Shown: positions 43,736 through 53,067 of the stretch, one piece after another
How the letters are laid out: each line of letters starts with the position of its first letter
Numbering within the stretch: position 1 is the stretch's first letter
NCBI GenBank assembly: GCA_030147755.1
Contig: JASBUW010000164.1
Span: forward strand, 1 to 64,000
DNA: 64,000 nt
Source: Parachlamydiaceae bacterium
Lineage (GTDB): Bacteria > Chlamydiota > Chlamydiia > Chlamydiales > Parachlamydiaceae
Direction of reading: 5' to 3'
Program-made: the position numbers and the translations under genes
The notes under the pieces: generated by a model
Database searches by the model: none
Told to the model about the DNA's origin: nothing
What the model saw: the letters and a program-made list of their open reading frames with translations, nothing else

Positions 43736-46489
43736 CTATTCCTCCATCCATAAAGACGCTTCGCTCACTTGATAGCGATTGCTTAACGTTGTACTTTTAT
43801 CAGGTCCTTTCCACGCTCTATCTGCCAGGTATTTTTCATTCTCGCTCTCAAATCGATGCCTGCTATTGTCGCGAAAGTTAGCTAACCTTTCTTGTGTTTC
43901 CCCCGTGCGATTAAGATAATGTTCTTTCTCTTGTGAATAAGCATGTTCAACGGTTTGAGACTTAAATTTTAATCCACTCCCAGATTCTCTTGCTTGCTGC
44001 TCTTGCACAGTCTCAATCACTTGATGCCCTTTTGTTAAGACTTGATCACGAATATGGGCTCGACCCCCTTGAAATTCTGCTTGCATGTGCCCCGTTCTAT
44101 CTAAAGCTGGGATATCTTGATGAGGGAGAATAGAGTGGATAAATTGCTGCACAAGGGGCTGTACTTCTTCTGGTTGATCATGTGATAAGATGTCTTGGAC
44201 TTGACTATAACCACCTGGCACTTGGCCGCTGGCCCATTTCATAAAATCATCATTGAGAGAGCGTTTAATGCCATGAGCATTTTGCTCAAACCAAGACGCA
44301 TTTTCTGAAATTTGATCTAATCGACTCTGAGCCTGGGCATAGGCAAATTGTTGGTTATGCAGCTGATCATGTGCATCCAAATAAGCCCAGCTTTGACGGG
44401 TTCCTTCATCATCTAAGGTATTAGTAGATTGTAAGCGGGCATAATCATGAACTTGCTGTAAGTTTTTTTGAAAACCCTCGCTTCCCGCGACATTTAAGGC
44501 AGAATTCATGACTTCATCTCTGGAAGCACCACATTGATAACTACCAGAACCTCCTAGTTTAGCTTCTAATGAAGCCACTTTCAGAAGAGAGCCTCCCATC
44601 CCCATTGACCCAGAAGCACTCGCTAGAATATCGAGGCTTTCTTTGGCGTTAAACCCATATTGTTTGCCCCAATTTTCAGCCACTGACTGAAGATAATGAG
44701 CACTATTTTGAGTCGCATATCCTTCTCGACCTGAATAGCTATCATTAAAATTCTCTCCATGAGCCAAATGCGTAATATAATCGCTTGAAATGCGTGAGCT
44801 TGTCGCTAAGCTTTCCAAATAACTATCCGTGACACTATGTAATTGTGATTCAGCTGCTTGCTTTTGTGTTTGAAAACTTTGTCCAATCGTTTCATCTAAA
44901 CCCATTCCTGTTCTTAAAACAGATGAACTTTGAGTGACAATGGGCGATGCATCTCGACTATAAGTCGTTGACATATCTCCTTGATTATCGACTAAATAAC
45001 CAGAAGAAAGCGTGGGAGACAATTGTGTTTGAAAAGCGCTTGTATTACCAAAGGATGTTTGCCCAAAATTAGTATTGGCAAAAGAGTAATTGCCTGTTGC
45101 TTGCTCAGCAGCTGCCGCTCCCGCTGCCCCTTGAGCAGGTGCCATTAAAGAACCGGCTAATTGCACAAAAGAGGATAGCCCTCCTTGAAGTAAGACATAA
45201 CTTAAAAAAGGAATGCTTAAACCTAAGAAACCCGCTATTCCAAATATTCCCTCATTTAAATTTTGCAAGCCCACACTGGTAAATAAACTCAATCCTTCTT
45301 GACCTTTCGATAAACCCGTCCACCATCCCGCAAAATCTGAGCGCCCCGCAATGAGCATGATATAATTTAAAATCGTATAGAGGGGAGGCCATAATTGAAT
45401 CCAAACTGTAAACCAAGCCCAATTGACAAGAGATTTAAGACCCCCTGGGAGTAAAGAAATGGGCAAAATGAAGATAAAAGCCGCATAAGTTAACGCTTCA
45501 ATTACGATGCGCATATAGACAAGTCCCTTACCCACCATGGCTCCTGTAGTCAAAAAAGTCCAACGTTGCTGCTCATGAGCGCGTTTTTTAGCAAAATCTC
45601 CTTTACTTAAAGTGTCGGTTAAGACGTTAAGGGTGAGTTGTTGGCCTATCAGTTCTTGGCTGCTTTTTTGCAGTTTGGTTAAAGCTTGAAAAGTGAGAGG
45701 CAAGTGCTTACCAATTTCTAAAGCCGCATAATGCGCTTTTTCTTTCGCAAAATAAGGTTTCATTTTAATTAAGGCATCTTGGCATGTTTGATAACTACAT
45801 TGCTTAGAATTTTCTTCTGCTTCAGGAGGACAATATCTAATCATACGCACTTGCGATGTGCGTTCTTCAAAAAATTGCCACAAGTCTGTTTCCTTCTTCA
45901 CGTCGTCTAAGGTATAGCGTCCAAGCGCAATGTCATAGAGGACACATTGTTTAGCAAACAAACGCAAATTTTGTTCTAGATTGGCATTGGTCAGTTGATA
46001 GCGCTGCATATCTAAAGCAGATTCTGAAGCAAAGATCATGCCAGTGGAATTGTAAGTGGGGTCATTGGGCATATGCATAACGTTTTCGATGCTTTGAGCG
46101 AGGAAATAGCCAATCGAACTCACAAGTTCAGCAAATTTACCTAAAAGAAGAGGAACATGGCTCACTGTATAAGCAGAAGCTTTATGCTGACCGTCCATTT
46201 CTACTCGGGTTAAGACATCTTCAATATGCACTGTCGTGGTAGGAATCAGAAAAAGAGTGCCGATGACGAGTAAAGGAAAAAAATAACGTATAAAGAATGT
46301 TTCATAACAAGGATTAAACAGGGCTTTAGCAATTGCATAAAACCCTCCAAACGATGCACAAATGACCATTAAAGGCCTCATTAGCCCTCCTTGACCCCCA
46401 TTGAAGAGCATCGAGATGGCTTGAAAGATTTTTTGCAAAATCTCACCTCCTCCATAGGTCATAATAGATAGTTCAGCTAATAGTGTCAT
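43736..46489 (-). CDS. traG: TraG, mating-pair stabilisation and pilus assembly protein
   Basis: A 917-residue protein, about the length of F TraG. The N-terminal half has several membrane segments (MVICASFGGFYAIA region, YFFPLLVIGTLFLIP, AAFIFILPISLLPGGLKSLVNWAWF, IFGIAGFLGLSIPFLSYVLL) and the typical WPPLYTILNYIM patch. The C-terminal half is a long hydrophilic, Gln/Ser-rich periplasmic region. TraG stabilises mating pairs and, in F, takes part in entry exclusion with TraS. AAGGAGAAAAG precedes the start, 9 bases downstream of traH. Followed immediately by traD. Confidence 0.9.
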   Translation of the reverse strand: MTLLAELSIMTYGGGEILQKIFQAISMLFNGGQGGLMRPLMVICASFGGFYAIAKALFNPCYETFFIRYFFPLLVIGTLFLIPTTTVHIEDVLTRVEMDGQHKASAYTVSHVPLLLGKFAELVSSIGYFLAQSIENVMHMPNDPTYNSTGMIFASESALDMQRYQLTNANLEQNLRLFAKQCVLYDIALGRYTLDDVKKETDLWQFFEERTSQVRMIRYCPPEAEENSKQCSYQTCQDALIKMKPYFAKEKAHYAALEIGKHLPLTFQALTKLQKSSQELIGQQLTLNVLTDTLSKGDFAKKRAHEQQRWTFLTTGAMVGKGLVYMRIVIEALTYAAFIFILPISLLPGGLKSLVNWAWFTVWIQLWPPLYTILNYIMLIAGRSDFAGWWTGLSKGQEGLSLFTSVGLQNLNEGIFGIAGFLGLSIPFLSYVLLQGGLSSFVQLAGSLMAPAQGAAGAAAAEQATGNYSFANTNFGQTSFGNTSAFQTQLSPTLSSGYLVDNQGDMSTTYSRDASPIVTQSSSVLRTGMGLDETIGQSFQTQKQAAESQLHSVTDSYLESLATSSRISSDYITHLAHGENFNDSYSGREGYATQNSAHYLQSVAENWGKQYGFNAKESLDILASASGSMGMGGSLLKVASLEAKLGGSGSYQCGASRDEVMNSALNVAGSEGFQKNLQQVHDYARLQSTNTLDDEGTRQSWAYLDAHDQLHNQQFAYAQAQSRLDQISENASWFEQNAHGIKRSLNDDFMKWASGQVPGGYSQVQDILSHDQPEEVQPLVQQFIHSILPHQDIPALDRTGHMQAEFQGGRAHIRDQVLTKGHQVIETVQEQQARESGSGLKFKSQTVEHAYSQEKEHYLNRTGETQERLANFRDNSRHRFESENEKYLADRAWKGPDKSTTLSNRYQVSEASLWMEE

Positions 46490-46498
46490 CTTTTCTCC

Positions 46499-47872
46499 TT
46501 ACAACACAATTTCAGAGGCAATATGTTCTTCTAAACGATCCATTTTCAACATCAATTGATGCTCTCTTTCCATTTGTTGTGAAACTCTCACTTCGTAGTC
46601 GCGCACGGTCGCTTGTAGACGATCCAATTGCTCTAAATAATCACTCAAATTCACGTCATAGAGTTGACTATTTTGCAACTGCATGGCACCAAAACGGACA
46701 ATTTCAATGACTTCTCTTAACGTACTTAAGAAAAGGTCCATGGCGATAACTTCCGCTACTTGATAAAGATCAATGGGGCAAGCGCCTTTTTTGTAAGCAG
46801 TCAGGACATTGACAATGCGATAAACAGCAGGTTTCGTTTTAGAAAGAAAATCTTTTTCAGTTTCATCTAAAGGGATATCCGCGAGAATTTTGTTTTGCAT
46901 ATCGATCAAAATTTTTTGAATTTTACCTAGCCAAGATTCCTGAGAAGCAATAGTGATGACTTCTGAAACCAGGTTTAAGCAATGAGTATCTTTTGAATCA
47001 GCACATGCATACTTAGTCGTCGATCCCCCTTCAATGAGCGCATGTAAAAACGTTTCATTATGCACTAAAGCGGGCCATGTCTCCAACGTGAGTTGGGTTT
47101 GGTCTTTTCTAGAAATGATAGTGCCTGTCAAACTCATAAAGAGCTCAGCTAAAGGCTGATTTTTCGCTAAAAAAGAATTCTTTTGAATGGCACTCCAGGC
47201 TAGATTATACTCTTCTTTGAGAACGTCCGCATATTGACTATCCGCTGCCCACGCATTCATCGTGCGTTCAAACTCGCTGTCTTTCGCACATTGATGACGG
47301 GCAGCGATATAATCATTGAACGATCCTTTTTTCCCGGATAATGAACGACAAATTTGCTGTTTAGCTGCTGTTTTTTGAGGCCACACAGCCCCTACCAACT
47401 GGGTGGCTGTCTCGCAACTATTAATACCTATCGAGTTAATGGTATTAGACCATGTTTGGAGCTGCTTCATAATGTTGGAGACTTGCGGAGAAGTCGTTTC
47501 GAGTCCTAAAAGAAAGGCATAACCCATCGCATTACTGGCAATATTTTTTAAGGCTTGGATGAGCTGCTGCTCATTAATAAAAGAAAAACCACCTTCAAAA
47601 ATGTCAATGCCACCACAGCCTGCATCAAATTTGGGCAAAGTAACGGACACAAGCTGCGTATCGACAACCGGGCTTCTTGTCATGACGCCACCACCCGTTA
47701 AGTAGCCCGCTCGTTGGCCATTATACACTTCTGCTGCATCCACATGCACAGACGTTCCTAAGTGATTGAAAAATTGGTTAAGGTCTTTTTGCAAATGAGT
47801 GGAATCGGCTTGAAGATAAGCTGTCACAAAAAGAGAGAGGGTTAAGCAGGAGCAAAAGAGATGCTTAGGCAT
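46499..47872 (-). CDS. traH: TraH, F-type pilus assembly protein
   Basis: About 457 residues from ATG 47872; the frame reaches 47962 but overlaps traF and the signal peptide begins at 47872 (HLFCSCLTLSLFVTAYLQA). Family hallmarks: a GYLTGGGVMTRSPV stretch, PKFDAGCGGIDIFEGGFSFI (with the Cys), IASNAMGYAFLLGLE and a NSCETATQLVG region. TraH is a periplasmic, outer-membrane-associated protein that works with TraF, TraU, TraW, TrbB and TrbI in pilus extension. It starts next to the traF stop (2-base gap) and shares its transcript. Confidence 0.9.
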   Translation of the reverse strand: MPKHLFCSCLTLSLFVTAYLQADSTHLQKDLNQFFNHLGTSVHVDAAEVYNGQRAGYLTGGGVMTRSPVVDTQLVSVTLPKFDAGCGGIDIFEGGFSFINEQQLIQALKNIASNAMGYAFLLGLETTSPQVSNIMKQLQTWSNTINSIGINSCETATQLVGAVWPQKTAAKQQICRSLSGKKGSFNDYIAARHQCAKDSEFERTMNAWAADSQYADVLKEEYNLAWSAIQKNSFLAKNQPLAELFMSLTGTIISRKDQTQLTLETWPALVHNETFLHALIEGGSTTKYACADSKDTHCLNLVSEVITIASQESWLGKIQKILIDMQNKILADIPLDETEKDFLSKTKPAVYRIVNVLTAYKKGACPIDLYQVAEVIAMDLFLSTLREVIEIVRFGAMQLQNSQLYDVNLSDYLEQLDRLQATVRDYEVRVSQQMEREHQLMLKMDRLEEHIASEIVL

Positions 47873-47873
47873 G

Positions 47874-48674
47874 TTATTTTTCCTTTTCTTGTGAGAATTG
47901 CAGCTCGATATTGCTTTCAATGCGATCAACAGATGAAAGACCAAAAGAAATGGGACGTACATCCTCTGTGGAGGGGTTAACTAAAAAAAGAGAAGGAAAA
48001 ATTTCTACATTCAACTTTTGAATAGTGCCATTATCTAAATAATTATGACTAAAACCTTCTAATAAAATGCCATCCTTGGAAATCGCAAGGATTTGCCAGT
48101 TGTATTTGTGTGCAAACTCTTGTACGACAAGAGCAAAAGTTTGAGAAATTTGGCTTTGTCCTTCATAAAAGAAAAAAAGGCCATACTCTTGACTTAAGCG
48201 TTGCATAAGACGGACGCGTTCTTCTTGTTGCAGCTGCTTGACAAGCTGAATTCCATACTGCGACACGGGAAACTCAAGTGTCGTATCTAAGTGCGGTTTT
48301 TGGAGTAATATTTTTGCCCATAATTTGGAAAATAAAGCAGATTGCTCGACCCATTTCTGTTGTTCTTGCATATACAGACTAATGTTTTCTTCCGTGGGAT
48401 AAAGAACAGCTTGTGCTAATTTTTCTTCTAACCCTTTTTTAATTTGTGCCGCTTGTTCTGCGGCAGAGAGAGAAGCCTCTTTTTCTGTAAGAATAGGAGT
48501 GGAGTCTAAAGGAGAAGAAAGAACAAGAGGGGAAGGCAGATTTTTTTTCTGTTTCTCACTATCTTCATACCAAGCCCACCCTTCCGCTTTGCGCTCTAAC
48601 CAACCTGCCTGAAGAGATAAGGGATTTGAAATCAGCAAAAAGAGGAAGAAAATTCCAAGTATTCCTTGTCTCAT
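47874..48674 (-). CDS. traF: TraF, thioredoxin-fold pilus assembly protein
   Basis: A 266-residue protein with a signal peptide (GIFFLFLLISNPLSLQAG) followed directly by W-x-E-R-K-A-E-G-WAWYED, the conserved start of mature TraF. The rest has the TraF thioredoxin-like fold: YGLFFFYEGQSQISQTFA, then YNWQILAISKDG, then LFLVNPST. As in F TraF, the CxxC pair is absent. The protein acts in the periplasm with TraH and others. Its start overlaps the traN stop by 4 bases. Confidence 0.88.
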   Translation of the reverse strand: MRQGILGIFFLFLLISNPLSLQAGWLERKAEGWAWYEDSEKQKKNLPSPLVLSSPLDSTPILTEKEASLSAAEQAAQIKKGLEEKLAQAVLYPTEENISLYMQEQQKWVEQSALFSKLWAKILLQKPHLDTTLEFPVSQYGIQLVKQLQQEERVRLMQRLSQEYGLFFFYEGQSQISQTFALVVQEFAHKYNWQILAISKDGILLEGFSHNYLDNGTIQKLNVEIFPSLFLVNPSTEDVRPISFGLSSVDRIESNIELQFSQEKEK

Positions 48675-50359
48675 ACCTTCTCCCTTTCTTTGATGTTTTC
48701 TTTTTCAATTTGCTCTTGCAAGCGCTGCTGGAAAGTTTGCATTTTGTCTTGAAAGTCATCAGGCAATTTTTGAGGCATCTGATCACAGAGTTCTTTTAGA
48801 TCCATTTGCGTGAAGTCTAATTTAGCCAAAAGATCGAAAGAAAGCTCTCCACACTGAGGATGTTCAGGTGTGCCCCAACTCATTCCCAATTGTTTGCGTC
48901 CCTCTTCTTGAACAAGCCGTGCTAGTTTAGAGGGATAACAACAAAAGACATGTTCATCGCGGCTTTTCCAGAGCCCTAGTACTTTTTCCTCATAAGAGCC
49001 TACGTAGTGGCAAAGTCCTTGTTCACGTCTATCAGCTAAAGATACTTCATCTGCTGTGCATTTACTTAAACCCATTTGCTTCGCAAGTCCTGCGTAGCGA
49101 AAACAGCAGTCATACAGCAAATGATCAGCTACACTTTTGCTACACATGAACCGCTCACCCTGAAAAATTTCTAAAGTAGAAGCATCTAAACTTTCTGCTT
49201 TCTCAATTTCTTTTTTAGCTTCATCAAAAACAGCTAGTTTCGCGGCTACTTGTGCAAAAGAGCGATTAGGGGAGAAGCTTGCTTCTTGCATATATTCTTT
49301 AAAGCCATACAAATCATTGACATCTACACTCACAAATTGCTTATGCACCTCATCAAAACATTGGAAGGTAAATTCCCAAAGCGCACAGCCAAAAGGACTG
49401 TCTTGCAAACAACGTTGACTTATTTGGGTACAAAATTTAGATTTGAGTGCCTCGCACTCATGGGTAGAAGGAAATTGATAAAGAAAGGAAAGCCTTTCTT
49501 TCCAACACTGCTTAGCCATTTGTTTGCCATGGAGTGTTTTAGAAGCAGCATCTAAGCATACCTGCTCGATTAGAGTACAATCTGGGCCATTAGCTAGTGC
49601 CCACAGATCAGGATTATCGTAAACCCACCCTTCACCCACTTCTTGTGCTCTTTCTTCTTGAATAATTTTTTCTTCAAAGTGGTCACAATTTGTCGCATTT
49701 ACCTGATGCTTCCAAGTCACAAGTACGATATAAAAAGTAGGTTTAATCTGTAGTAAATCAATTTGATAAGTTAAAATTGTTTCGTCTTTCTCAAACTGAC
49801 GGCGAAGTTTTTTGATAGACTTTTCAAAGTCTCCTTTTTTCTTGACCTGTTTGATTTCTTTATGTCCTAAACAGTTGGTTTCTTTAATAGCAGGTGATTG
49901 TTGAAAGTGAACCTGCAAAGTTCGTTCAATAACCAACAAAAGTGGATCACCTGCCTGTTGACAGGTGTGTAAAGAGTAATCCTTCTTTTCATGATTCGTA
50001 TGCTGCGCATTTACATTCGCTTGTTGATCCATTTCTTCTGATTGTTTTAAAAAGAGCTCGTTTTCTTGAAAGTGCTTATTGTCTCGTTCATTGCGTCTCA
50101 CTTGTTCGCTTGTCAAAAATTGCACAATTTCAGAAGAGGCTTGAGCATTTTCTTCTAAAGCTTGTTTTGCTTCTTTAGCTTCAAAGGGTTTAGCATTTTC
50201 AGGTTGTAACTCTTTAGTTTGAATGCTTTTTGCCTGCTGTAAAGCCTGCGTGTTTTCATGTTTACCCATTGTTTGACCTTCTGTCTTTGCCCACTGCATG
50301 GGATTAGCCAAACATAAACTAGGAAGTATGAAAACCAGGCTTAAGCAGTAAGACTTCAT
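48671..50359 (-). CDS. traN: TraN, outer-membrane mating-pair stabilisation protein
   Basis: A 562-residue protein with a signal peptide (SLVFILPSLCLA). After a Gln/Glu-rich linker (about 20-120) comes the Cys-rich TraN body: more than 20 cysteines in motifs such as CTLIEQVCLD, CEALKSKFC, FGCALWEFTFQC, HLLYDCCFRYAG and HVFCCYPSKLAR, with SWGTPEHPQCGE near the C-terminus. In F, TraN contacts the recipient cell and sets mating-pair specificity. The linker is charged and may vary in length between plasmids. It overlaps traU and traF by 4 bases each. Confidence 0.88.
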   Translation of the reverse strand: MKSYCLSLVFILPSLCLANPMQWAKTEGQTMGKHENTQALQQAKSIQTKELQPENAKPFEAKEAKQALEENAQASSEIVQFLTSEQVRRNERDNKHFQENELFLKQSEEMDQQANVNAQHTNHEKKDYSLHTCQQAGDPLLLVIERTLQVHFQQSPAIKETNCLGHKEIKQVKKKGDFEKSIKKLRRQFEKDETILTYQIDLLQIKPTFYIVLVTWKHQVNATNCDHFEEKIIQEERAQEVGEGWVYDNPDLWALANGPDCTLIEQVCLDAASKTLHGKQMAKQCWKERLSFLYQFPSTHECEALKSKFCTQISQRCLQDSPFGCALWEFTFQCFDEVHKQFVSVDVNDLYGFKEYMQEASFSPNRSFAQVAAKLAVFDEAKKEIEKAESLDASTLEIFQGERFMCSKSVADHLLYDCCFRYAGLAKQMGLSKCTADEVSLADRREQGLCHYVGSYEEKVLGLWKSRDEHVFCCYPSKLARLVQEEGRKQLGMSWGTPEHPQCGELSFDLLAKLDFTQMDLKELCDQMPQKLPDDFQDKMQTFQQRLQEQIEKENIKEREKV

Positions 50360-51357
50360 TGTAGACCTCCTGCCGCCACAGCTGGTTTAACAGCATCTAA
50401 ACAGCACTGCTTTTTAGTCCAAATGAGGTAAACGAAATCTTCTCCTTTAAAAGGAAAAGCTTTACCTGCTCCCCATAACACATCACTTTTACCAAGCGCT
50501 TGACAAGCTCCAGATGTTTGAGGAATGGGATAAATCATTTGCGTTTTGTATAAGCTTTTCTTGAAAATAGGGAGGAATTCAGCTTCGCAGTAGTTATTTT
50601 TCTCATAACCTTTGATAGCAAGCGTGCGATGGAGCTTAGCAATGACGCGCTGCAGTAAAAGAGCGCTTGCTTGCACAGCCCCTACGTGATGCGCAACAGT
50701 TCCTGTAAAAGGATAGAGCGATCCTTCACAGCCCGCACACCAAAAGAGTTCATCTAAAGGTTTATTAAAACTAGAAGCTGTACAATCTGCGATGCAAGCG
50801 AGTTGAGCAGCAGGATTCGCAAAAAAACCCGCTTCTGCATTAACAAGTAAAGCCCATTGGTCATCATTCCAAAGCGGATCTAACTCACTCATATATACCA
50901 TGTCAATTTCACCTTTTTCTAAGCAGATAAAATCGAGGAATAAACCTAGCATGCTAAAGAGAGGATAAGTGTACCAATGCACGTGATAGAAACTTGCTTG
51001 TGTGGATGCATCTGTAAAACCAATTGAGCCGCGGTTTTTAATGGTTTCTTTCCCAACGGAAAGACCACCAAGTCCCATTAGTTTGTAAGCATGGCGTGTG
51101 ACATCCACTAAACGCGTGGGTTCCCAAAAGGTGAGGGGAATGCCGACCTTAGGTGGTGTGCCGGCACAAGTACAAACTGTTTTGCGATGTTGATTTAAGT
51201 CTTCATGGCCAGGCGTCACATTGATGCCACTGACAGTGATGGGAAAAAGGCATTCCCAACAAACATCAGTAAAAGGGTTGACCCATGTGCCTTCTTTAGC
51301 TTGTACACCTATCCACCAACAACTCAAAAAAATGAAAAATCCAATCTGCTTCCTCAT
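50356..51357 (-). CDS. traU: TraU, conjugal transfer periplasmic protein
   Basis: A 333-residue protein with a signal peptide (FIFLSCWWIGVQA). Motifs of the family include FTDVCWECLFPITVSG, CTCAGTPPKVGIPLTFWEP, SFYHVHWYTYPLFSML, DMVYMSELDPLWNDD and CIADC, with many conserved Cys pairs. TraU is a periplasmic protein required for DNA transfer and, partly, for pilus assembly. Length is near that of F TraU (330). ATGA overlaps join it to trbC and traN. Confidence 0.92.
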   Translation of the reverse strand: MRKQIGFFIFLSCWWIGVQAKEGTWVNPFTDVCWECLFPITVSGINVTPGHEDLNQHRKTVCTCAGTPPKVGIPLTFWEPTRLVDVTRHAYKLMGLGGLSVGKETIKNRGSIGFTDASTQASFYHVHWYTYPLFSMLGLFLDFICLEKGEIDMVYMSELDPLWNDDQWALLVNAEAGFFANPAAQLACIADCTASSFNKPLDELFWCAGCEGSLYPFTGTVAHHVGAVQASALLLQRVIAKLHRTLAIKGYEKNNYCEAEFLPIFKKSLYKTQMIYPIPQTSGACQALGKSDVLWGAGKAFPFKGEDFVYLIWTKKQCCLDAVKPAVAAGGLQ

Positions 51358-51965
51358 GTTTTACCCTCGACTAAAGCTTGATAGAAATCTTTAGCCGCCT
51401 GCGTCTCGCCTTTTTTTGCCATCACATCCAAAGCAAAATTTAAAGACACATTGCCGTTTAGTTTATCGTATAAGGGACCTTCAACAACTACGAAAGAAGG
51501 TACCTGGGTGACGTCATAGGTAAGAAAAGCTTGAGGATGGAGTTGAATAGGGGAGTTTACACCTTTTTCTTTCAACGTGAAAATACGCTGAGCAAAGGCT
51601 TGAAAACCTTGCTGAGGAATTCCTCTCACAACAAATGTTCCCTTTAATCTCTCTAATTCTTGAGATAAAGCGAGCCATACACTATCTGGTACCGAAAAAG
51701 ACATAAAAACGAACAATTGAGAGTCATCTAACGCATAGATTAACTCTTGCGAACTGCAAGTTGAACAAGAAGAGGGTTCAATTTCTTGAGAAGACAATTG
51801 TATTTCCTTTTGAATGCCTTTATCCCTTGCAGTTTGAAGCTGCTTTTGCAACATGCTGACTAAAGCTTGTTCAGCTTGACTCTGAGGATCTGACTGTTCT
51901 TGAGCAAAACAAGTGGCCATCACCAGTTGTAAACAGGTAATTCCCCTTGTTAAAAAGTGGCGCAT
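51354..51965 (-). CDS. trbC: TrbC, type-F pilus assembly protein
   Basis: A 203-residue protein with a short signal sequence (ITCLQLVMATCFA). The body matches TrbC of F: LFVFMSFSVPDSVWLALSQE, GTFVVRGIPQQGFQAFAQ, and QVPSFVV, with FALDVMAKKGE near the end. TrbC takes part in F-pilus assembly in the periplasm along with TraW; in some relatives the two are fused. Here they are separate genes, overlapping by 16 bases. Confidence 0.9.
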   Translation of the reverse strand: MRHFLTRGITCLQLVMATCFAQEQSDPQSQAEQALVSMLQKQLQTARDKGIQKEIQLSSQEIEPSSCSTCSSQELIYALDDSQLFVFMSFSVPDSVWLALSQELERLKGTFVVRGIPQQGFQAFAQRIFTLKEKGVNSPIQLHPQAFLTYDVTQVPSFVVVEGPLYDKLNGNVSLNFALDVMAKKGETQAAKDFYQALVEGKT

Positions 51966-52594
51966 GTTACCTCCTGTTCTAATAAAGGAATCTCTTCTAC
52001 TTTCAAGAGCATTCCTTCTTGAGAAACTTTGGCAGGTATAGCTTGAATGCCAAATTTTTTTATTAAAATCCCCAATTGATCAAAGTAAACGGGATAATTT
52101 TCTTGTCCTTCTAACTCCAATGGCTGGCCTTTAGTCAATATCCATTTAGTTTGATCCTTTTGACTTTTCGCCCATTCAAATTGCCTAGCATCAGAGCCAT
52201 CAAAAAATAATAAAGTGTCTAAATGCCAAATTGTGGTGAGGGGATTGAAACATTGGCCTTTAGGCACAATCACATGGTCTTGATGATTTAAAATGTCCCT
52301 TTCTGTGCAAAGCGCAGGATCTACATAAAAGGAGCGGTAAGTTTTAGCCTTTTGCAATCCTTCTATGCTACGCGGGGTTTGCAGTTGAGAGATACAACGC
52401 TCTTTAATTTTCGCTTGCATCGCTTCTACTTGCTCTTTTGAAAGGTTCATCACTTTTTGCTTTAAGCTCTCTAATAAATTTTCTTCTTCCACGGCAAATA
52501 CGTGTCCATAAATACCCAAATCTTTGGCTTCCAACGCATAAAAAGCCAATCCACTTAAAAATGTGTATAAAACTCTATTCAAAAAAGTGGCCAT
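51950..52594 (-). CDS. traW: TraW, type-F pilus assembly protein
   Basis: A 214-residue protein with a signal peptide (VLYTFLSGLAFYALEA) followed by KDLGIYGHVFAVEEENLLE, the sign of TraW's N-terminus. Later motifs are RSFYVDPALC, VIVPKGQCFNPLT, LLFFDGSDARQ and YPVYFDQLGILIKKFGI with QAIPAKVSQEG. It works in the periplasm in pilus assembly with TraU and TrbC. It overlaps the peptidase gene before it by 16 bases. Confidence 0.9.
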   Translation of the reverse strand: MATFLNRVLYTFLSGLAFYALEAKDLGIYGHVFAVEEENLLESLKQKVMNLSKEQVEAMQAKIKERCISQLQTPRSIEGLQKAKTYRSFYVDPALCTERDILNHQDHVIVPKGQCFNPLTTIWHLDTLLFFDGSDARQFEWAKSQKDQTKWILTKGQPLELEGQENYPVYFDQLGILIKKFGIQAIPAKVSQEGMLLKVEEIPLLEQEVTCATF

Positions 52595-53067
52595 AATCTC
52601 TCTTTAAGGGCAGTGACAGGAACTAAATCAAATTCTGCATAACGCGAATCAAAACTATAGGGATGATCCGCATAAACAAAGACATATCCTTGTGGAATGA
52701 TGCCCTCTGCGATAGGGTGTAAAAGTTGATCAGAACGCGATTTTTGTAAAATTAAGCCATACTCTTTACCATTAATCGAGAAATAGCGATCAGAGATCTT
52801 AATTTGATCGCCTGGCAAACCCACAAGTTGTTTTGCCACTCTAAGCGTAGATTTGGGATGATCAAATGCGACATAACTCTCTCTTTGTAGAGGATACGTC
52901 AAGGGTTGACTCAAAAATAAGGTAAAGGACAGGCTATCGCTAACATTGCGACGAAGAGAATAAGAGGGTTTATCAAACAAAAAAACGAGGGTCGCATAGG
53001 CTAAAGTCCCACTCAGCACACTCATAAAAAACCACTTTTTAAATGAATATCTTTTAAGTTTTTGCAT
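52579..53067 (-). CDS. S26-type signal peptidase-like protein of the tra operon (TrhF-like)
   Basis: A 162-residue protein with an N-terminal membrane anchor (WFFMSVLSGTLAYATLVFLF). Family S26 boxes are visible: a Ser-rich strand NVSDSLSFT in place of the usual S-x-P-x-G motif, the general-base Lys in RVAKQLVGLPGD, and VFVYADHPYSFDSRYAEF near the C-terminus. TraF/TrhF peptidases of conjugation systems process pilins, and the traC-to-traW position fits. The missing Pro after the catalytic Ser is a departure; the likely Ser is in DSLS. Activity should be considered plausible only. Confidence 0.8.
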   Translation of the reverse strand: MQKLKRYSFKKWFFMSVLSGTLAYATLVFLFDKPSYSLRRNVSDSLSFTLFLSQPLTYPLQRESYVAFDHPKSTLRVAKQLVGLPGDQIKISDRYFSINGKEYGLILQKSRSDQLLHPIAEGIIPQGYVFVYADHPYSFDSRYAEFDLVPVTALKERLWPLF